Shown piece by piece: positions 8,461 through 20,694 of a stretch of 64,000 nucleotides of DNA. Numbering within the stretch: position 1 is the stretch's first letter; each line of letters opens with the position of its first letter. The notes under the pieces are model-generated. The model saw only the letters and a list, made by a program, of their open reading frames with translations, was not told the DNA's origin and searched no databases. Both the position numbers and the translations under genes were made by a program. Source of the stretch: Kalaharituber pfeilii (Eukaryota; Ascomycota; Pezizomycetes; Pezizales; Pezizaceae); assembly GCA_015179045.1 (NCBI GenBank), contig WHUZ01000015.1, positions 806,001 to 870,000 on the forward strand, written 5' to 3'.

Positions 8461-11400
8461 GACCTCTTTACCGTGCATGTGCGCTCAGATATACTTGTTG
8501 GTGCCTCAATTAAGAACATCCATAAAGATTTGGGCATGGGGCTTTCTCCCATCAGCTGCAGAGACTGTCCATTAAAGCTTTAAAATGCGCCTTTGTGCTC
8601 GACTGAAATGCCTTTGTACTGTGGCACACATGTACATTAATGGCGGGACATGAAATAAGTGGTCAGCGGGTTACATCGTAGGCTTATGTTCTGAGAAATT
8701 GCAAGAGATGATAGATAACGACTAGAAAATGAGACAATGCTTGACTGGAGTGCATAGAAAAATCATTGAGGGGATGCCTCAGCATGTCAAAGAAATTGTA
8801 GATAGTCAAAACAGAGGTACAAAGGAACCAAATGTCAACCAGCCGACCGCAACCGCTTACTGCATGTCCAATCGTGAATTGCACTGTCTACTGTGCGTCG
8901 AGATGTGGTGAAACACAGTAGAGCCACAAGCATATATATAGAACATTGAAATTTGATTTACTTCATAAGAGACCACTCGTTATTCGGGATCCAAGACCAA
9001 AGGTAGAATTACGTCGATTTGGCCATAAAGGATGTCTTTTATGAGCCTATTTTTACGGTATTGTGCATTTATATGAACCTGGAGCTACTTTATCCTCAAC
9101 TCGAGTACCAGCCACACTATGGTTTTTGAGCCGTGTCTGGCCATTGTGAGAGGTTATTTTCACACAGTATATGGAAGGCCAGGATCTTGTAGCATTGGCT
9201 ATCAGTTCTTTTGCACCTAGGCCTTTAGGAATCGCAAGAGGCAGAGATCTTGAAACAATCTTGTGCTTGTTGGAATTGCGAAACCTGAGTTTATGTCTTC
9301 TGATTAATTTATCTCCTCGACGGAGCAATGGTGCACCAACAATATGAAGCGGTATTAATTTTTATTTGGGTGATCACATAACTCCGCATACAGACTATCA
9401 GCCTGTGGGAGGGAGAAGTGGTATTAATACGCCTGAAATTGTAACCATGGCGCAAAGCGAGTGTAGAGCTAGCTACACCTGTGAACTAGAAGGTATACGT
9501 CTACATATCTACTTAGATGTACGTTGAGATCATTCGAAGATCAACGTGGCTGTGCCTTTCATAAACGTAATGGACTCCCAATTTGAAATAGTTCCATCTT
9601 CGTGTAGGGCCGCACAATTATAACTTTTATTCTGGGAGCAAGGAGTACTTGCTTTATCAAGATTTGACGATGTCACAGTTACTTCAAGTTTACTGTTCCA
9701 CAAAGTCCAAGTTGCATACAGTATCACGTGCAACTTTTACGAGTCGAATGCTACCAAGTTATCCCTCGTGAATGGTGAAATTTCGCCCCTTTAACCTACT
9801 TGATCCTGAATTCTTATATCTGGTATGTATATCGTGTATATACTCAAATTTTTATAGCGTACGTATAAGTATTCAGACTTGAATGAAATTCCACACCCCT
9901 GCTCGAAGAAACAGACTAGACCAAATGTAGCCACAAATCGGTATTACCTATTGTAGTATTCGGTTGCAACACTGGTTGGCGATGAAAACACGCCGAAAGA
10001 TAGGGTCGAGAATCAGGTATTAGAAGGGGTCCTCAATACAGATAGATAGACCAGAACTCCCAAGATAGCCGAGCGAGTTTAATAAAACTATCTCTTCTCT
10101 CTGTATCTTCACAGATATATGTATCAAGACTCACATACGCACACCACAATTCGACGCACTTTCCCACCAAAACTGAGCGAATGAGAACCTGTATATCCCC
10201 ACGCACAGAACCTACTTTTCTATGCGCATTTTAGCAGGCTTAAAGCAAGAATCATTCTTCAGATCCTGCATAACTACTTTTAAAAAAAAGTAGTTATGGA
10301 TGAATTACATCTTGCACATTTTCATATAAGTCTTGGTATATATTTATGCAGTAAAATTGCAGATATGGAAATCTACCCACTGCACCTGCAATTGATTCAA
10401 TAGAAATATTTAAACACTTCATTTGGGTAACCTATCCCTAAAGAGATATACATGAATGGCAATATAATCCTCAGGGTAATAACAAACAAAAAAAAAAAAA
10501 AAAAAAAACACTATCTACGTACTGAAGACGTGCAGCAAGGGTTTGGCGGCTCAAGGGACAAAGATACGAACAGAAACACGGCACAGAAACGCTGAGACAC
10601 TGAGATCACGGATCTGGTATTCACTGAGGCTGCTTTTTTACAAAAACGGAGCGGAAGATCCTCTCAAAAGGTCCCCCGGAAGCACTAAGTAACAACATAA
10701 GAATGTCATATGCAAACGAGCAACCAATGTTTGCTTCCTCCTGTTGTACTCATGCCGTTTGCTGTTTGCTCTATGCGTGCCATTTCATAGTCTTGTTGAC
10801 TAGCCATTTCATGTACTCCTCCGTTTACTCTATGCACTTCTCCACCCTGCAACAGTACGTAGGTTATAGAGTGTTTACAATTCAATTTCAATTCCAGAAT
10901 TCGTCCTGTATGCATCATTCTACAGTTGCGCAAAAATATGCATGGCCTTGCTAGTGATGCCTTATGATGTAGAGTTTATACCATAGCCACGGGTGGCCCT
11001 GACCTGGTCTCTTCGCATGTAGTAGCCTCTTATGGACAGTGGTTGAGCTGAGATCTGCTAGTTGAGCTGAGATTTGGAAGCTTCAGGAGTGATGGGCAGT
11101 TTTCAAGCTTCTTTCTCATTCCATCGTTTCAACGTATAGTGAAACTCGTCCTGAGCTTATAGCTTAGTTTCATGCCATCTTATGCTGCTCAGGGGCAAGG
11201 ACTTGACTGATCAGCATGGAGAATTCGAAGCACCCATGGCCAGTCATGGTAATCCAACACCAGATGGTACAGATCTATTCGAATATGCATATAGAGTGGC
11301 AAATACACCTTGTGACTAGGCTAATGGAGTACAGTATTATTATTCAGAGCTTGTGCCCAGACCCTATGGTCACGTGCTCTGGTAATACTTGAGAGGGTAC

Positions 11401-12420
11401 ATGTGCTGCACCTCAATTCTCTTCTTTCTCTCCTCCTCAAAGAATATGAGAGTGCATGCATCGAGCTTCTCCAAGTTTCCTCTTTCCTTTAATCTCTTCG
11501 CAGTTTCGAATGGCCAGACTGAGAAACAACATCTGTAGCTGGGCACCAGAACTCGAACAGATAGAGCAGACATCGATATCGTTAAGTTCCTAAGCAAGAA
11601 TATTGTCATTTCGATTTGTGGTCGTCTTTCGGCAGTATGGACAACCTAGCTCTCCACACCCAATCTCATAAACCGTGAATAAGTGCATACCGTCTCATGC
11701 TCATGTCATGTGTAAACCAAGCGTTAGCAAGAGTCCCCGGAATCATCCAGCCAGTCTTGTGGAATGTGTCTAATTGAGCGGTTACTTTGGCACTCGGAAT
11801 ATGCCCTACGGTAGTTTTATTAGCCCTGCGTAACAGATAGGACTGTCGATCTTATTCACGTTGCACAATAAGCGTTTTCCATCGACAGAGGCTGCCGTAC
11901 TGCAATTGGCCGATCGACATTTGACCGATTGCGACTGGAACTCGCGTTCGCGTTGTTGAATCCGACGCCTCGTTCCATTGAATGGCACGAGTGGCATGTG
12001 CCCAGGGCACGCGAACACGGACAAGCAATTGCGAAATCTTGGGCATTAGAAATGAGTATCAATCAGACGTCGGTTTGGGAGGTGAAATTATCAAGATCGG
12101 CACACCTCTATACTGGGCGTAGTAGTATCCTGGAGTGGCAGTCATAAACGCAGGCCCAGAAAGTTTCCACTTTCCCACAGCTCGCTGTTCATCTTAATCT
12201 CTCATTCCTTTCGGCCCTCCTAGTCTTGCGCCGGACCATCCAATCCATCCCAGTCCCAGGAATCACAATTTTCATATCAAATTGCCATTGGCTAGCTACC
12301 ACTTTACTACTTCCTTCAATACACCTAGATTCCTTCGCCAACAATCAGCACAACACCGAGGCATAGACAGAGAGATACTCAGCATCTACCTCGACATATA
12401 CTTCCTAGATTAGGTGTCAT
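8461..12420. other. Intergenic stretch, no convincing gene
   Basis: Open frames here are short (60-91 codons), overlap on both strands and show no domain. One on the minus strand (9053-9328, 91 codons, basic) looks slightly more protein-like but I cannot name it. Other contents are a poly(A) run near 10489-10508, a perfect hairpin at 10269-10298, and duplicated GAGCTGAGAT words around 11045-11070. I found no inverted-repeat element or tRNA. Confidence 0.45.
10269..10298. repeat. Perfect 12-bp inverted repeat (hairpin)
   Basis: CATAACTACTTT at 10269-10280 is mirrored exactly by AAAGTAGTTATG at 10287-10298, leaving a six-base A-rich loop. It is isolated from any gene I can support. It may be a remnant of a palindromic insertion or a chance fold in AT-rich DNA. 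Confidence 0.5.
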
Positions 12421-12423
12421 TGG

Positions 12424-12610
12424 TGAGTTTCGTGCAAAGAGTTCCTAAATCCAATAGAAATACCTCTACCATCTTGCACCCCTCAATCATTTTCCCTCCA
12501 ATATCTCATGTTTTCCCTCCTGTCTTGTCCTAGAGCCCCTCACTTACTCAGTGTTGATAGACTGTCTGTTCTCAAGAAAGTTGTTAACTCAATGGCAATC
12601 TTTTCACAGG
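12424..12610 (+). other. Possible leader intron of the downstream membrane-protein gene
   Basis: A GTGAGTTTCG-like donor follows GTCATTG near 12423 and a pyrimidine-rich TCTTTTCACAG acceptor ends at 12610, 63 nt before the ATG at 12673. Fungal membrane-protein genes often have such 5'-UTR introns. The exact borders are not fixed by coding continuity, so confidence is low. Confidence 0.3.
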
Positions 12611-12672
12611 TCACCTGACAGGAGTCTTTAAGAGCGCCTCATCTGCGTCAAGTTCCTTCCATACTCTACCAT

Positions 12673-13764
12673 ATGTCTTACTTAGAGGACGGTGCAAGCT
12701 CTGCGGGCTTCCGGAACTCTTCAACCATATCTCATGATAGATACAATCGTCGAGTGATGTTGCCCATGGAGACCATGGATAGCTCTCATGAATCCAGAGA
12801 TTTCTATAACATCCGCCGTGGAACAGCTACTACTGAATCCACTGTAACCAGTAGCACCGAACGACGCATCAATGAGTCAACAATATCCGAAACAGAGACG
12901 AACATGTCCGATCTTGCATTCTTTCCTCGCCATCCTTCATCAGCTGATACGTGGGGATATGATGCTACGAAGCATTTCTCAACTTTGGATACCGTCCCAG
13001 CAGACGGGGATGATGATCCACAAAATCCATTTAAATTCGATGTGAATGCCCCATTCTCGGCCCCTGATGATTTGGAAACATGGAATGTCGCCGATAAATT
13101 TCACAAAATCAAGTTTCTCCATTGGCTACGCTCTCAGGGTGCCAATGTAAAATATGAATCGTTTGAGGGAAAATTTGTTGGGCCAATGAATAGGTGTACG
13201 AATAAGCAGCAAGTCATTCCCCAACTAGGCATGCTTGCAATATTCATTCTCTGGATTCTGGGCACAGGTGGATGGCTCACTTACCGTCTCTGGGGATTGT
13301 ATGTGGGATATTCGCCAAAGTGGCACTTGACCAGCATTCACCAGGACTTACGATTCGATGCCGGCATATGGAGGCTTTACGGAGTTAGTTTGATGTTTCT
13401 TCTCGTTGGATTTGCCTTCTTGACAACCGTTTGTCTAAGAGGTGCTGGAGAGGAATGGTGGAAGGAATTGATTGCTTTCGGGTGTATAAGAACCTTAGAG
13501 GGGGTTAAATTGCTCAGGGAACACATGTATAGTGGCGCGATTGCGCAATCAGAGGTTAAAGACGTCAAACAGTCCCAGCAGCAACGAGATTACGAGTGGG
13601 AAGAGAAAATGGTTAAAAAATATAGGCAAAGAATCTGGTGGTGGGTGTGCTGCATCTTCCTAGTTTATCCTATCGGAATGATCGCGGCATATTGCTCTAT
13701 TGTTATGATGAAAGATAAATGCTGGAAGCATGCATGGGATGCCGAAGCCGGTTATGTTTTTTGA
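12673..13764 (+). CDS. Hypothetical three-pass membrane protein
   Basis: A single 363-codon exon. Residues 1-145 are hydrophilic and Ser/Thr/Glu-rich, probably disordered and cytosolic, ending in an acidic stretch DGDDDPQNPFKF. Hydrophobic segments lie at about 186-206 (MLAIFILWILGTGGWLTY), 236-255 (YGVSLMFLLVGFAFLTTV) and 321-344 (IWWWVCCIFLVYPIGMIAAY). A charged loop (about 257-320) separates the last two and contains a probable coiled or helical stretch, QQQRDYEWEEKMVKKYRQR. I see no signal peptide and no enzyme motif. I do not recognise the family, although the layout resembles uncharacterised conserved Pezizomycotina proteins. The ATG is preceded by a possible leader intron. The gene converges on the HAD hydrolase 395 bp downstream. 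Confidence 0.8.
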   Translation: MSYLEDGASSAGFRNSSTISHDRYNRRVMLPMETMDSSHESRDFYNIRRGTATTESTVTSSTERRINESTISETETNMSDLAFFPRHPSSADTWGYDATKHFSTLDTVPADGDDDPQNPFKFDVNAPFSAPDDLETWNVADKFHKIKFLHWLRSQGANVKYESFEGKFVGPMNRCTNKQQVIPQLGMLAIFILWILGTGGWLTYRLWGLYVGYSPKWHLTSIHQDLRFDAGIWRLYGVSLMFLLVGFAFLTTVCLRGAGEEWWKELIAFGCIRTLEGVKLLREHMYSGAIAQSEVKDVKQSQQQRDYEWEEKMVKKYRQRIWWWVCCIFLVYPIGMIAAYCSIVMMKDKCWKHAWDAEAGYVF

Positions 13765-14158
13765 ACTGGGGTGGTATGCAGGTCATGAGAAACAGGTGAT
13801 GGACCGTGCAAATCTGCTCTATTAGAAGGGATTTTGTGTAGACATGTCTGCGTTACGCTTTGCTTTTGCAACTTACTTGCTTATCGCTTGTGTATAACTT
13901 CTTGTTTATTATGTCTTCCTCCTGAAAGTCCAGAACAATGCACTTAGCCTTGTTCATGATTTGCTTTCAAACTACTCCCGGAGAACTAGATTGTTGGGAG
14001 GAAGAATGTAGGTGCGAAACGGAAGATAAGTATCTATGTATGTTAATTGCAATGCGGACATAAAGTAATTCTTCTGATAAACCCACAACGTAGTGGCACT
14101 TTGAGCAAAGAAAATTGGATATCAATTGACAAGTACTCATATATGACCTCATCACGTC
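13765..14158. other. Convergent 3' intergenic spacer
   Basis: This AT-rich spacer lies between the membrane-protein stop and the HAD hydrolase stop. It presumably holds both 3' UTRs. Nothing else is visible. Confidence 0.5.
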
Positions 14159-15082
14159 CTATATTTTAGATGCAACTCTTGTTCCATTCCACTTCCCTTC
14201 CCTCTTCAACTTCTCTACTACCCCATCTTCGAATAAACTTCCCTCTGGCAGACCTAGCTTTACCTCCAGCTCCCTAACAGCTTTCCAGGTCTCCCCTAAC
14301 AATACCCTTATACCTTGTATCCCCACCCTTCCAGCCTCCTTCAGGTTCATCCCAATGTCATCTGAAAACACGACTTCATTCGGACTGACTCCCGCAGTTT
14401 TATCGCCACCGTACCATGATGTCCTCTTTTCCGAAATCTCTCTCACCGCAAGTTCATATACGCCCCTCTCGGGCTTCCTCATGCCTACCTCGCTACTTGC
14501 CACCCAGACATCGAATAAGCTTCTCAAGATTCTTCCCCTCTCGTCATTAGAATATTCATGGTCCTCGGGAAATTTGTAGTCGTTCGTCAGCGCACCAACA
14601 ACATACTTTCTCCTCCCTCTGGTTCCTGGCTCCTTCATCTCCCTGATTCGCCGTATCGCATGAGCTAGATACGGGTCAAATTCGCGGCTGACTCGCATCA
14701 TTTCCCAGAATAGAAATTTGCCGTCAATCGCTGGCATCGTGGCTTCTGGCTGCCCTTTTGACCGGCAGTACTGGGACCATATTTGCAGATTGGATAAGTC
14801 GCGGGTAAACTTCTCATAGAATTTATCGTCAAGCGGAATTTCGCCGCGCTCAATCTTACTCCAGGCACCGTCGGGCGCGGAACGTACAATTGCGTGGTTG
14901 ATATATCCAGAAGGTATATTCTGGCGCTTCTCATATGCTGCGATTGCAATCATCGGGGACAGAACCTGAATAGCTGATTAGCCAATAGCCCACTGCGATG
15001 GTACCTTCGTAATACAGTAACGTACGACCACACCGCCTATGTCGAATAAGACGGCTTTGATCGTGTTACTTGAGGAGGTCAT
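14159..15082 (-). CDS. HAD-superfamily hydrolase, epoxide-hydrolase N-terminal-like
   Basis: Two exons (15026-15082 and 14159-14965, intron 60 nt with GTACGT donor) encode 287 residues. Motif I is AVLFDIGGVV with nucleophile Asp14; the second Asp of the usual DxD is Gly, as in the FDxGGVV subgroup that includes epoxide-hydrolase N-terminal domains. Motif II is VVGALTNDYK (Thr146, Asn147). The motif III lysine is Lys183 in GMRKPERGVYELA. Motif IV is VVFSDDIGMNLKEAG (Asp221, Asp222), followed by GIQGIRVL. All four catalytic elements are thus present and the enzyme should be active, probably as a phosphatase or dehalogenase-type hydrolase; the substrate cannot be read. The intron falls just after motif I. 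The gene lies 158 bp downstream of the F-box gene on the same strand. Confidence 0.88.
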
Positions 15083-15240
15083 TCTGGTCTTTGCGGCGGA
15101 GTTTGAAAGTAGACGGTTGAGGAATGGAAATGGTTGGCGGAGTGATTTCTGTCACATGGATGCTATGAACTGCTCGGATTCGCCAACCAACCACCGCTAG
15201 CCGAGGTAATGCTTGGTCACGTGAACAAACACACCTCTAG

Positions 15241-16789
15241 TTATAACTCTAACCAAATGGCACAGTACTCTGATGTATCTAAACCTTTGACCATCCATCT
15301 TTCAAACTTCCTTAGCTCGAAGTGAGAAATGGGTCGCGCATCAGCGTATACATCTCCTAAACCTCCTCCGGGAAGACTATGTTCACGTGGTATATCAACC
15401 AGTGCTCGGAGAATGCACTTCTGTAATTTTAGACCTCGCCAAACATTCTCTCTGATGTGTTGCTTAGACTGGGAATTGTTCTGCAAAGTCCAGAGCTGCT
15501 CCACGTCGTTTGCAAAGAGGTCAATATCCGCGTTTGTGCGTGCCAATATATGTGACTGTATCCTATAGTGCATGAATGACCCTTGCCATTCCTCTGTAGC
15601 ATCCGCCCACTCAGTTTTTGGTGCAATAAATCTGAAGAAATTGGCCCACAAAACTCCGTCTCTTAATCCCAGTGAGTCTAAGCCTAGTTCTTGAAGAACG
15701 CCCGGCGGTAGAGACATGATCATCCCTGCGAATGTCACAATATCGATAGTCCGGTGGCCCTTCAATTCCAACTTTCTTAGATTCACAAGCATAGATCCCG
15801 ATGTTCCCAATTCAGGTCGGTGGAAGGGTAGATGCTCATTGAATCCAAAGGGAAACGCAGAGTAGGGTAATATATGCTCATTAGTGGCATCAGTGATACT
15901 CAATTCCTGCAGCTTCGAGCCCGAAAGAAGCAGAGCTTCTGTTAAAATTTGAGCACCATAGCCATGCACGGTATACATGTCCGTGCTCATTACATTTCTA
16001 ATCCTAAATACTGAGAGTCGGCTTATAGCGGTATGGAACTGGCTTCGACCGTCATCATTATCCACCTGCTCTCGTTCGTCGAGAAGATACGGAAGGAAAA
16101 CCTCATAGTCAAATCGATCAATCTCCCAAGTCTTGAGGCAAGGGAGGCACTGAGGCTTGACAATTGCTATGGTCTTGACAATGCTCCAAAAACCTCTAGC
16201 AAAGGCGGTTGCATGGCCACGGCTTGGTGGCATTTTCGACAGAGGCTCTGGCCAATCAAAATCGACCATGCGAATTTTTTCCAGCCTTGTGAAGAGAGGA
16301 ACAGATTGAAAAATCGAAAGGGTATCATAGAATGTCCCCAAGATGTCTTGCTGGCCTAGGAATAATTGATGATCCTCATGAATGCGCCGAGTCATATCTA
16401 TGAGCTGTTCACCGTCATATTCCCCTGCTATGAGGGTATCAATTTCATGCTGACCTCCTGTTGCATATTTCAGTAATTGTCGTCTCAGCAGTGAATTGAT
16501 ATCTTATATATATCTGACTTCGGCAGGGGAACTTACTCAAGCTCAATATCTTCTCCAGTTTATATTCATACTCCACAACATGCTTTGCTAGCTCTGGCGT
16601 TTGGGCAATGGCACAGAGATTATCAAACGATTTTCGGGTAAAGTGACTCGTTCTTACTGTTCGAAAAGCAAACGGCGTGAAGACAGCACAGAGTCCGCGG
16701 CAAATGAGCCGGTTGGCAATGAGCTCCTCGCGGGTCAGATTCGCACACTCGACAATATGCTGTAGCAATTCAACGGGAAGTTTGTCCAT
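15241..16789 (-). CDS. F-box protein
   Basis: Two exons (16537-16789 and 15241-16457, 79-nt intron, phase 1) encode 489 residues. The N-terminus MDKLPVELLQHIVECANLTREELIANRLICRGLC is an F-box (about residues 1-45), with the LP...L..I pattern and the conserved L.L.CR-like helix that binds Skp1. The rest is a long, helix- and leucine-rich region without named repeats, including LRKLELKGHRTIDIVTFAGM, the usual shape of the many lineage-specific fungal F-box proteins. The likely role is substrate choice for an SCF ubiquitin ligase; the target is unknown. The gene is divergent from the Obg-like GTPase with about 660 bp between the starts. Confidence 0.85.
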
Positions 16790-17451
16790 GGTTTGTTGAT
16801 CTTTCTGCGCTCTGGGGAAGGACAGAAATAAGAGGAACTCGAGTAGCTAAGAAGAATTGAACGCTCAGTTTACTTGTTTGCAGCTTATACTCTAACGGGC
16901 CTAGGTAGAGTACCCGGTTTGATGCTGGATGCTGGTGCACATAGCATGCAAGCAATGTGGATCTCTTACGGCACCGCGAGCATTAGCACCATGCATAGAA
17001 AACGGTCAACTCGAGTGCAAAGGTGCAAAGGAAAAGCAACGAGGATGAAGTGTGTCATTGTACGTACAGCAGGCTGCAGCGCCCTGCGACGTCGTAATGT
17101 CCTCGCTGGCTATCTTTACCCAGGGAAGTAACTGGAACTCTAGCTCTGCGAGCCGTGTTCTGAGGGGACGCCGAAGATGTCAGCATTGCTGGTAGTTATG
17201 TTATGGAGAAAGGAAGAAGGTTTGTTGGCCTCTTGTAGATCGTCGAAGGACTGAGTGGTGACATGTCAAGACAGGCTGTTGCAGCCCAGAACACGGCTCA
17301 CTAACAAATCAACACCGCGAGCATCAGCCCCACTACGCAACACACATCTCAACCGCACGATTCTCACCTCCACCGAATCCTCTCCGCGCAGCGCCTGTCA
17401 CGCAATCACGCCAGCGCAACATCTACAGCCATCAGAGAAGATCCCAACATC
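16790..17451. promoter_or_regulatory. Bidirectional intergenic region, F-box / GTPase
   Basis: A 662-bp stretch separates two divergent start codons and should hold both promoters. It is GC-mixed and no clear TATA box is visible in either direction. The open frames within it are short and unconvincing. Confidence 0.4.
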
Positions 17452-19457
17452 ATGCCTCGCGATCCACTCATCGGGCTGGTTGGCAAGCCTTCCAGTGGCA
17501 AAAGCACCATGCTCAATAGCCTGACCGACGCTACCTCCAAAGTTGGTGAGCCTGCTGCCACAGCCATCCCCTCCCTTGTAGCCATATCGGCGCTCTGTTC
17601 TTAAGGCAAAAAAAAGAGAGAGAGAGAGAGACAGAGAGAAAGAGGGGAAAAATGAAAAGAAAAGAAAAGAAAAGCAGCTAAACTTACATTGCGGTTACCA
17701 GGCAATTATCCGTATGTTACTGCTAGTATACGTCATGGACAAGAACGCCGACTGAATTATTACCCCCAACAGGTTCACGACAATTGACCCCCAGCACGCG
17801 ATAGGATATCTGCAAGTGGTATGCGCATGCCACAATTGTTGCTTGTCAGTATTTGTCGCTGATGGAGATGCCAGGACTGTGCCTGTGCTCGCTTTGGTAA
17901 GCAGGGCCAATGCAAACCCAACTACGGGTCTTGTCATAACGGGAAGCGTTCCGTCCCAATCGAGCTTCTGGATGTTGCAGGCCTCGTGCCGGGGGCGCAT
18001 GAGGGGCGAGGACTGGGAAATAAGTTTCTGGACGACTTGAGGCATGCAGATGCGTTGGTGCATGTAGTTGACGTCTCCGGGACCACGGATGGTAAGGCAT
18101 CGAAGTCATTTCCCGATAGTTTGGCTTTAACACGACGTCCGTTATAGCTGAAGGAAAAGAGACAAGAGGATATGACCCATCTGAAGACATAGTTTGGCTA
18201 CGTGGAGAGATTGTACGATGGGTGCAGGGAAATCTCATGAGCCGCTGGTAAGTCGATCGGCCCTTTAAGAGCGGTCGCTATCGATGCCTCTCAATCTATA
18301 AAGCTGAACCAACAAGTATACCATAAGGGGGTCTATAAAACGCCGTCATGTTGCATTAAGTTCGTATACTACCTAATCTGTCCCAATGATCAAGTCTAAT
18401 AATTTTACTTTTGTGCATACAGAAGCCACTGCCGTTGATACCCTACAGACACAATTCTCCGGTTATGGTTCTACATCCGCCGTTGTAGCTCGCTGTCTCG
18501 ACAAGCTTGGACTGAAGGAGCCACTTGACAATTGGTCCGACGAGACAATCGAGAAGGTGGTACATGCCTTTGTGGATGAAAAGTTTCCAACGATTTGTGC
18601 TCTAAATAAGATTGATCACCCAGACGCCGATAAGGTATTGTACTACATCACGAACTCTTAACAGTTTACTAAGACTAATCGCCCATAGAACATTGCAAAA
18701 ATTGCGAAAAAAGTTCCCCCGGAATCAATCGTCCTCACATCAGCCATTGCGGAAGTTTTCCTGCGCAAGCTCGCCAAACAGAAGTTCATTCGATACCAGG
18801 AGGGTTCTGAGTTTGTAGATACGAGGGAAGATCTAATAGCAGATGGTGATCCGAATGGTGGTGGTCTCAAAGAGATGGATGAAAAATTGAAAACGTATGC
18901 TCACTTCCGTCCTTTATATGGTGCACCATTACGCCCCAGTTTATTTTATAAGTTTTCTTTTTCTCTCCCATGCCTTAAACCTGACTATTGTATAATAGGC
19001 GGATAGAGAATCTTCGGGACATGGTCCTGTACCGTTTTGGATCGACAGGCGTTGTTCAAGTTCTTACTCGAGCTGCAGAGCTATTAGGGCTTGTACCAGT
19101 ATTTGCGGTTAAAAACATACATGCCATCACTGCCCCTTCTCAAGGAAATAAGGAGGGATTATTTGGAAGTTGCGTTTTGGTGCCCAGGTAAGCCAATATT
19201 GAATTAAAATTTCTGTAACGTTTCACTGATCGGACTTAGGGGTACTACAGTTGGTTCGGCAGCGAGGAAAGTCGTCGGAGATGCACCAATCGCATATATT
19301 GAGGGTGTAGGAGGCATTAGGGTAGCAGAAGATGAGATAGTATCTGTGGGGAAGAATGACGTATGTTTGTTTTTACCTTCTCATAGCAGTTTGCCAATGT
19401 TATTGTACCACTAACGTTCCGTAACAGGTACTATCATTTAAATTGGGCAGAGTTTGA
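17452..19457 (+). CDS. Obg-like GTPase with C-terminal TGS domain (YGR210C type)
   Basis: Eleven exons: 17452-17545, 17702-17711, 17773-17818, 17875-18091, 18148-18247, 18328-18359, 18423-18634, 18689-18894, 18999-19187, 19240-19360, 19428-19457. They encode 418 residues and every junction is in frame. G1 is GKPSSGKST (residues 11-19). The switch/G2 region is [18 protein letters not shown]3 is [19 protein letters not shown] and G4 is ALNKID. Between G2 and G3 lies a Cys-rich insert ([20 protein letters not shown]) typical of the archaeal/eukaryotic branch to which yeast YGR210C belongs. The end, [14 protein letters not shown] to VLSFKLGRV, is a TGS domain. Relatives (Ola1, Rbg) bind ribosomes, and a translation-related role is inferred. 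Exon 2 is only 10 nt (encoding NYP across the junctions). The start is chosen for the short N-terminus directly before the P-loop. Confidence 0.92.
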
Positions 19458-20694
19458 CCGTGTATTAAATTCGATTTGGACGTAGTCTGGATTGTGACGT
19501 TTTGATCTACAATGGACAATGGAAGAGCGGAGAAGGCATAAATGCAAGTTGGAAATGCTGCGATAAAAATTCCCAAGGTTTACAAGAATACAAAGATGGT
19601 ACCGCTTTCTGAAGAGTGATGATATGCCACGTTACACCAGAGCTAAGAAGCCAAGTTCATGGGACCAGGGGGGGGCTTGGCTTCCGGTGTGTTGTGTTCT
19701 AGAAAGCATGATTAGTTGCTCTGCTAGGGCTTGAAGCACCCCTGAGAATCTGACTCTTATTTTTATTTTTATTTTTATTTTTTATTTTTTATTTTTTATT
19801 TTTTTGTTGTTGTTCGGGGGAGTGGGGGGGGGGGGGGGTGATCTTCGGAAGCGGGAAAGAGTCATCGTCGGAGTTATTCTACCGCAGCGCTGATTCAACA
19901 ATCAGCAATATGATAGACTACACTCTCCGTCCGTTTTATTTGCATAAGTTGATGCTAAGTATGAGTCATTCATGGGAGGACGGGGTGCCCGCTGGATGAC
20001 TCCCTCGCACGCGCCGCCCGCGATACTCACCTGACACCGCGCCCCGCCGTGCGCATTCGCGTGCTGCAAAATTCGTGTCGCGCAGCAAGATGATGTGCTG
20101 CCGCAGCGCTGCCCCCTCTCCCCCCCTTCCCCCCCCCATGACGGCAGCGCAGGGCAGCTAATACAGCACGCCTATCGTGACTGGACCCCCCCCCGTCCAA
20201 AGCTGCAAGTATTTAAATGCTGTTCCTCCAACCTCAATTCCGCCCTCATTCTGTCCACAGCATCACCAAAGCTGGCTTTCGAGCAAGCAATTGACAATTG
20301 CTGCAATTGCGCCTACAGCTACCACATTCAAAACCTTAACCGCCATCCGCACAAGCCGCATCTTAATTCTTCGCTTCGCAACGTAGCATTCGCCTCGGAT
20401 TCAGCTTACAGTTTTCAGCGCCACGTTTGCTCTCGTCTTTCCGTTTCCTTCGATTGGTTAGTACTATTTTCGAAATGTCACTTCGCCCCAAATCTTGTTG
20501 GCTCTCACCCTTCGATGGAGCTAGCCAATGGCTCTATATCTCCGAATTGATTCCGATGTTCAATGAATAAATCCACCCTTCTTTTCTTATTTTGCTTTCC
20601 CTGCAACCCTAGAAGTCTCAGAATTCTCGTGGACTCATTTTCGAGAGGGGCGCCTAACAGTTTCCCTGTCCTGTCTAGAAACTGGCCCAGCCCA
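19458..20694. other. Intergenic region upstream of PARP
   Basis: This contains a (TTTTA)n-like tract at about 19757-19806 and a G run just after it. A C- and CpG-rich patch at about 19980-20190 is followed by AT-richer leader sequence. One open frame (20095-20550, +) crosses the C-rich patch but has no family resemblance and is probably leader or promoter DNA of the PARP gene. A TCTAG acceptor-like site precedes the PARP ATG, so a leader intron is possible. Confidence 0.4.

Noticed and set aside
11370..11609. Possible tRNA (a GTTCGAGTTC word on the minus strand near 11505)
   Set aside because: It resembles a B box but no cloverleaf, A box or acceptor stem could be built around it.
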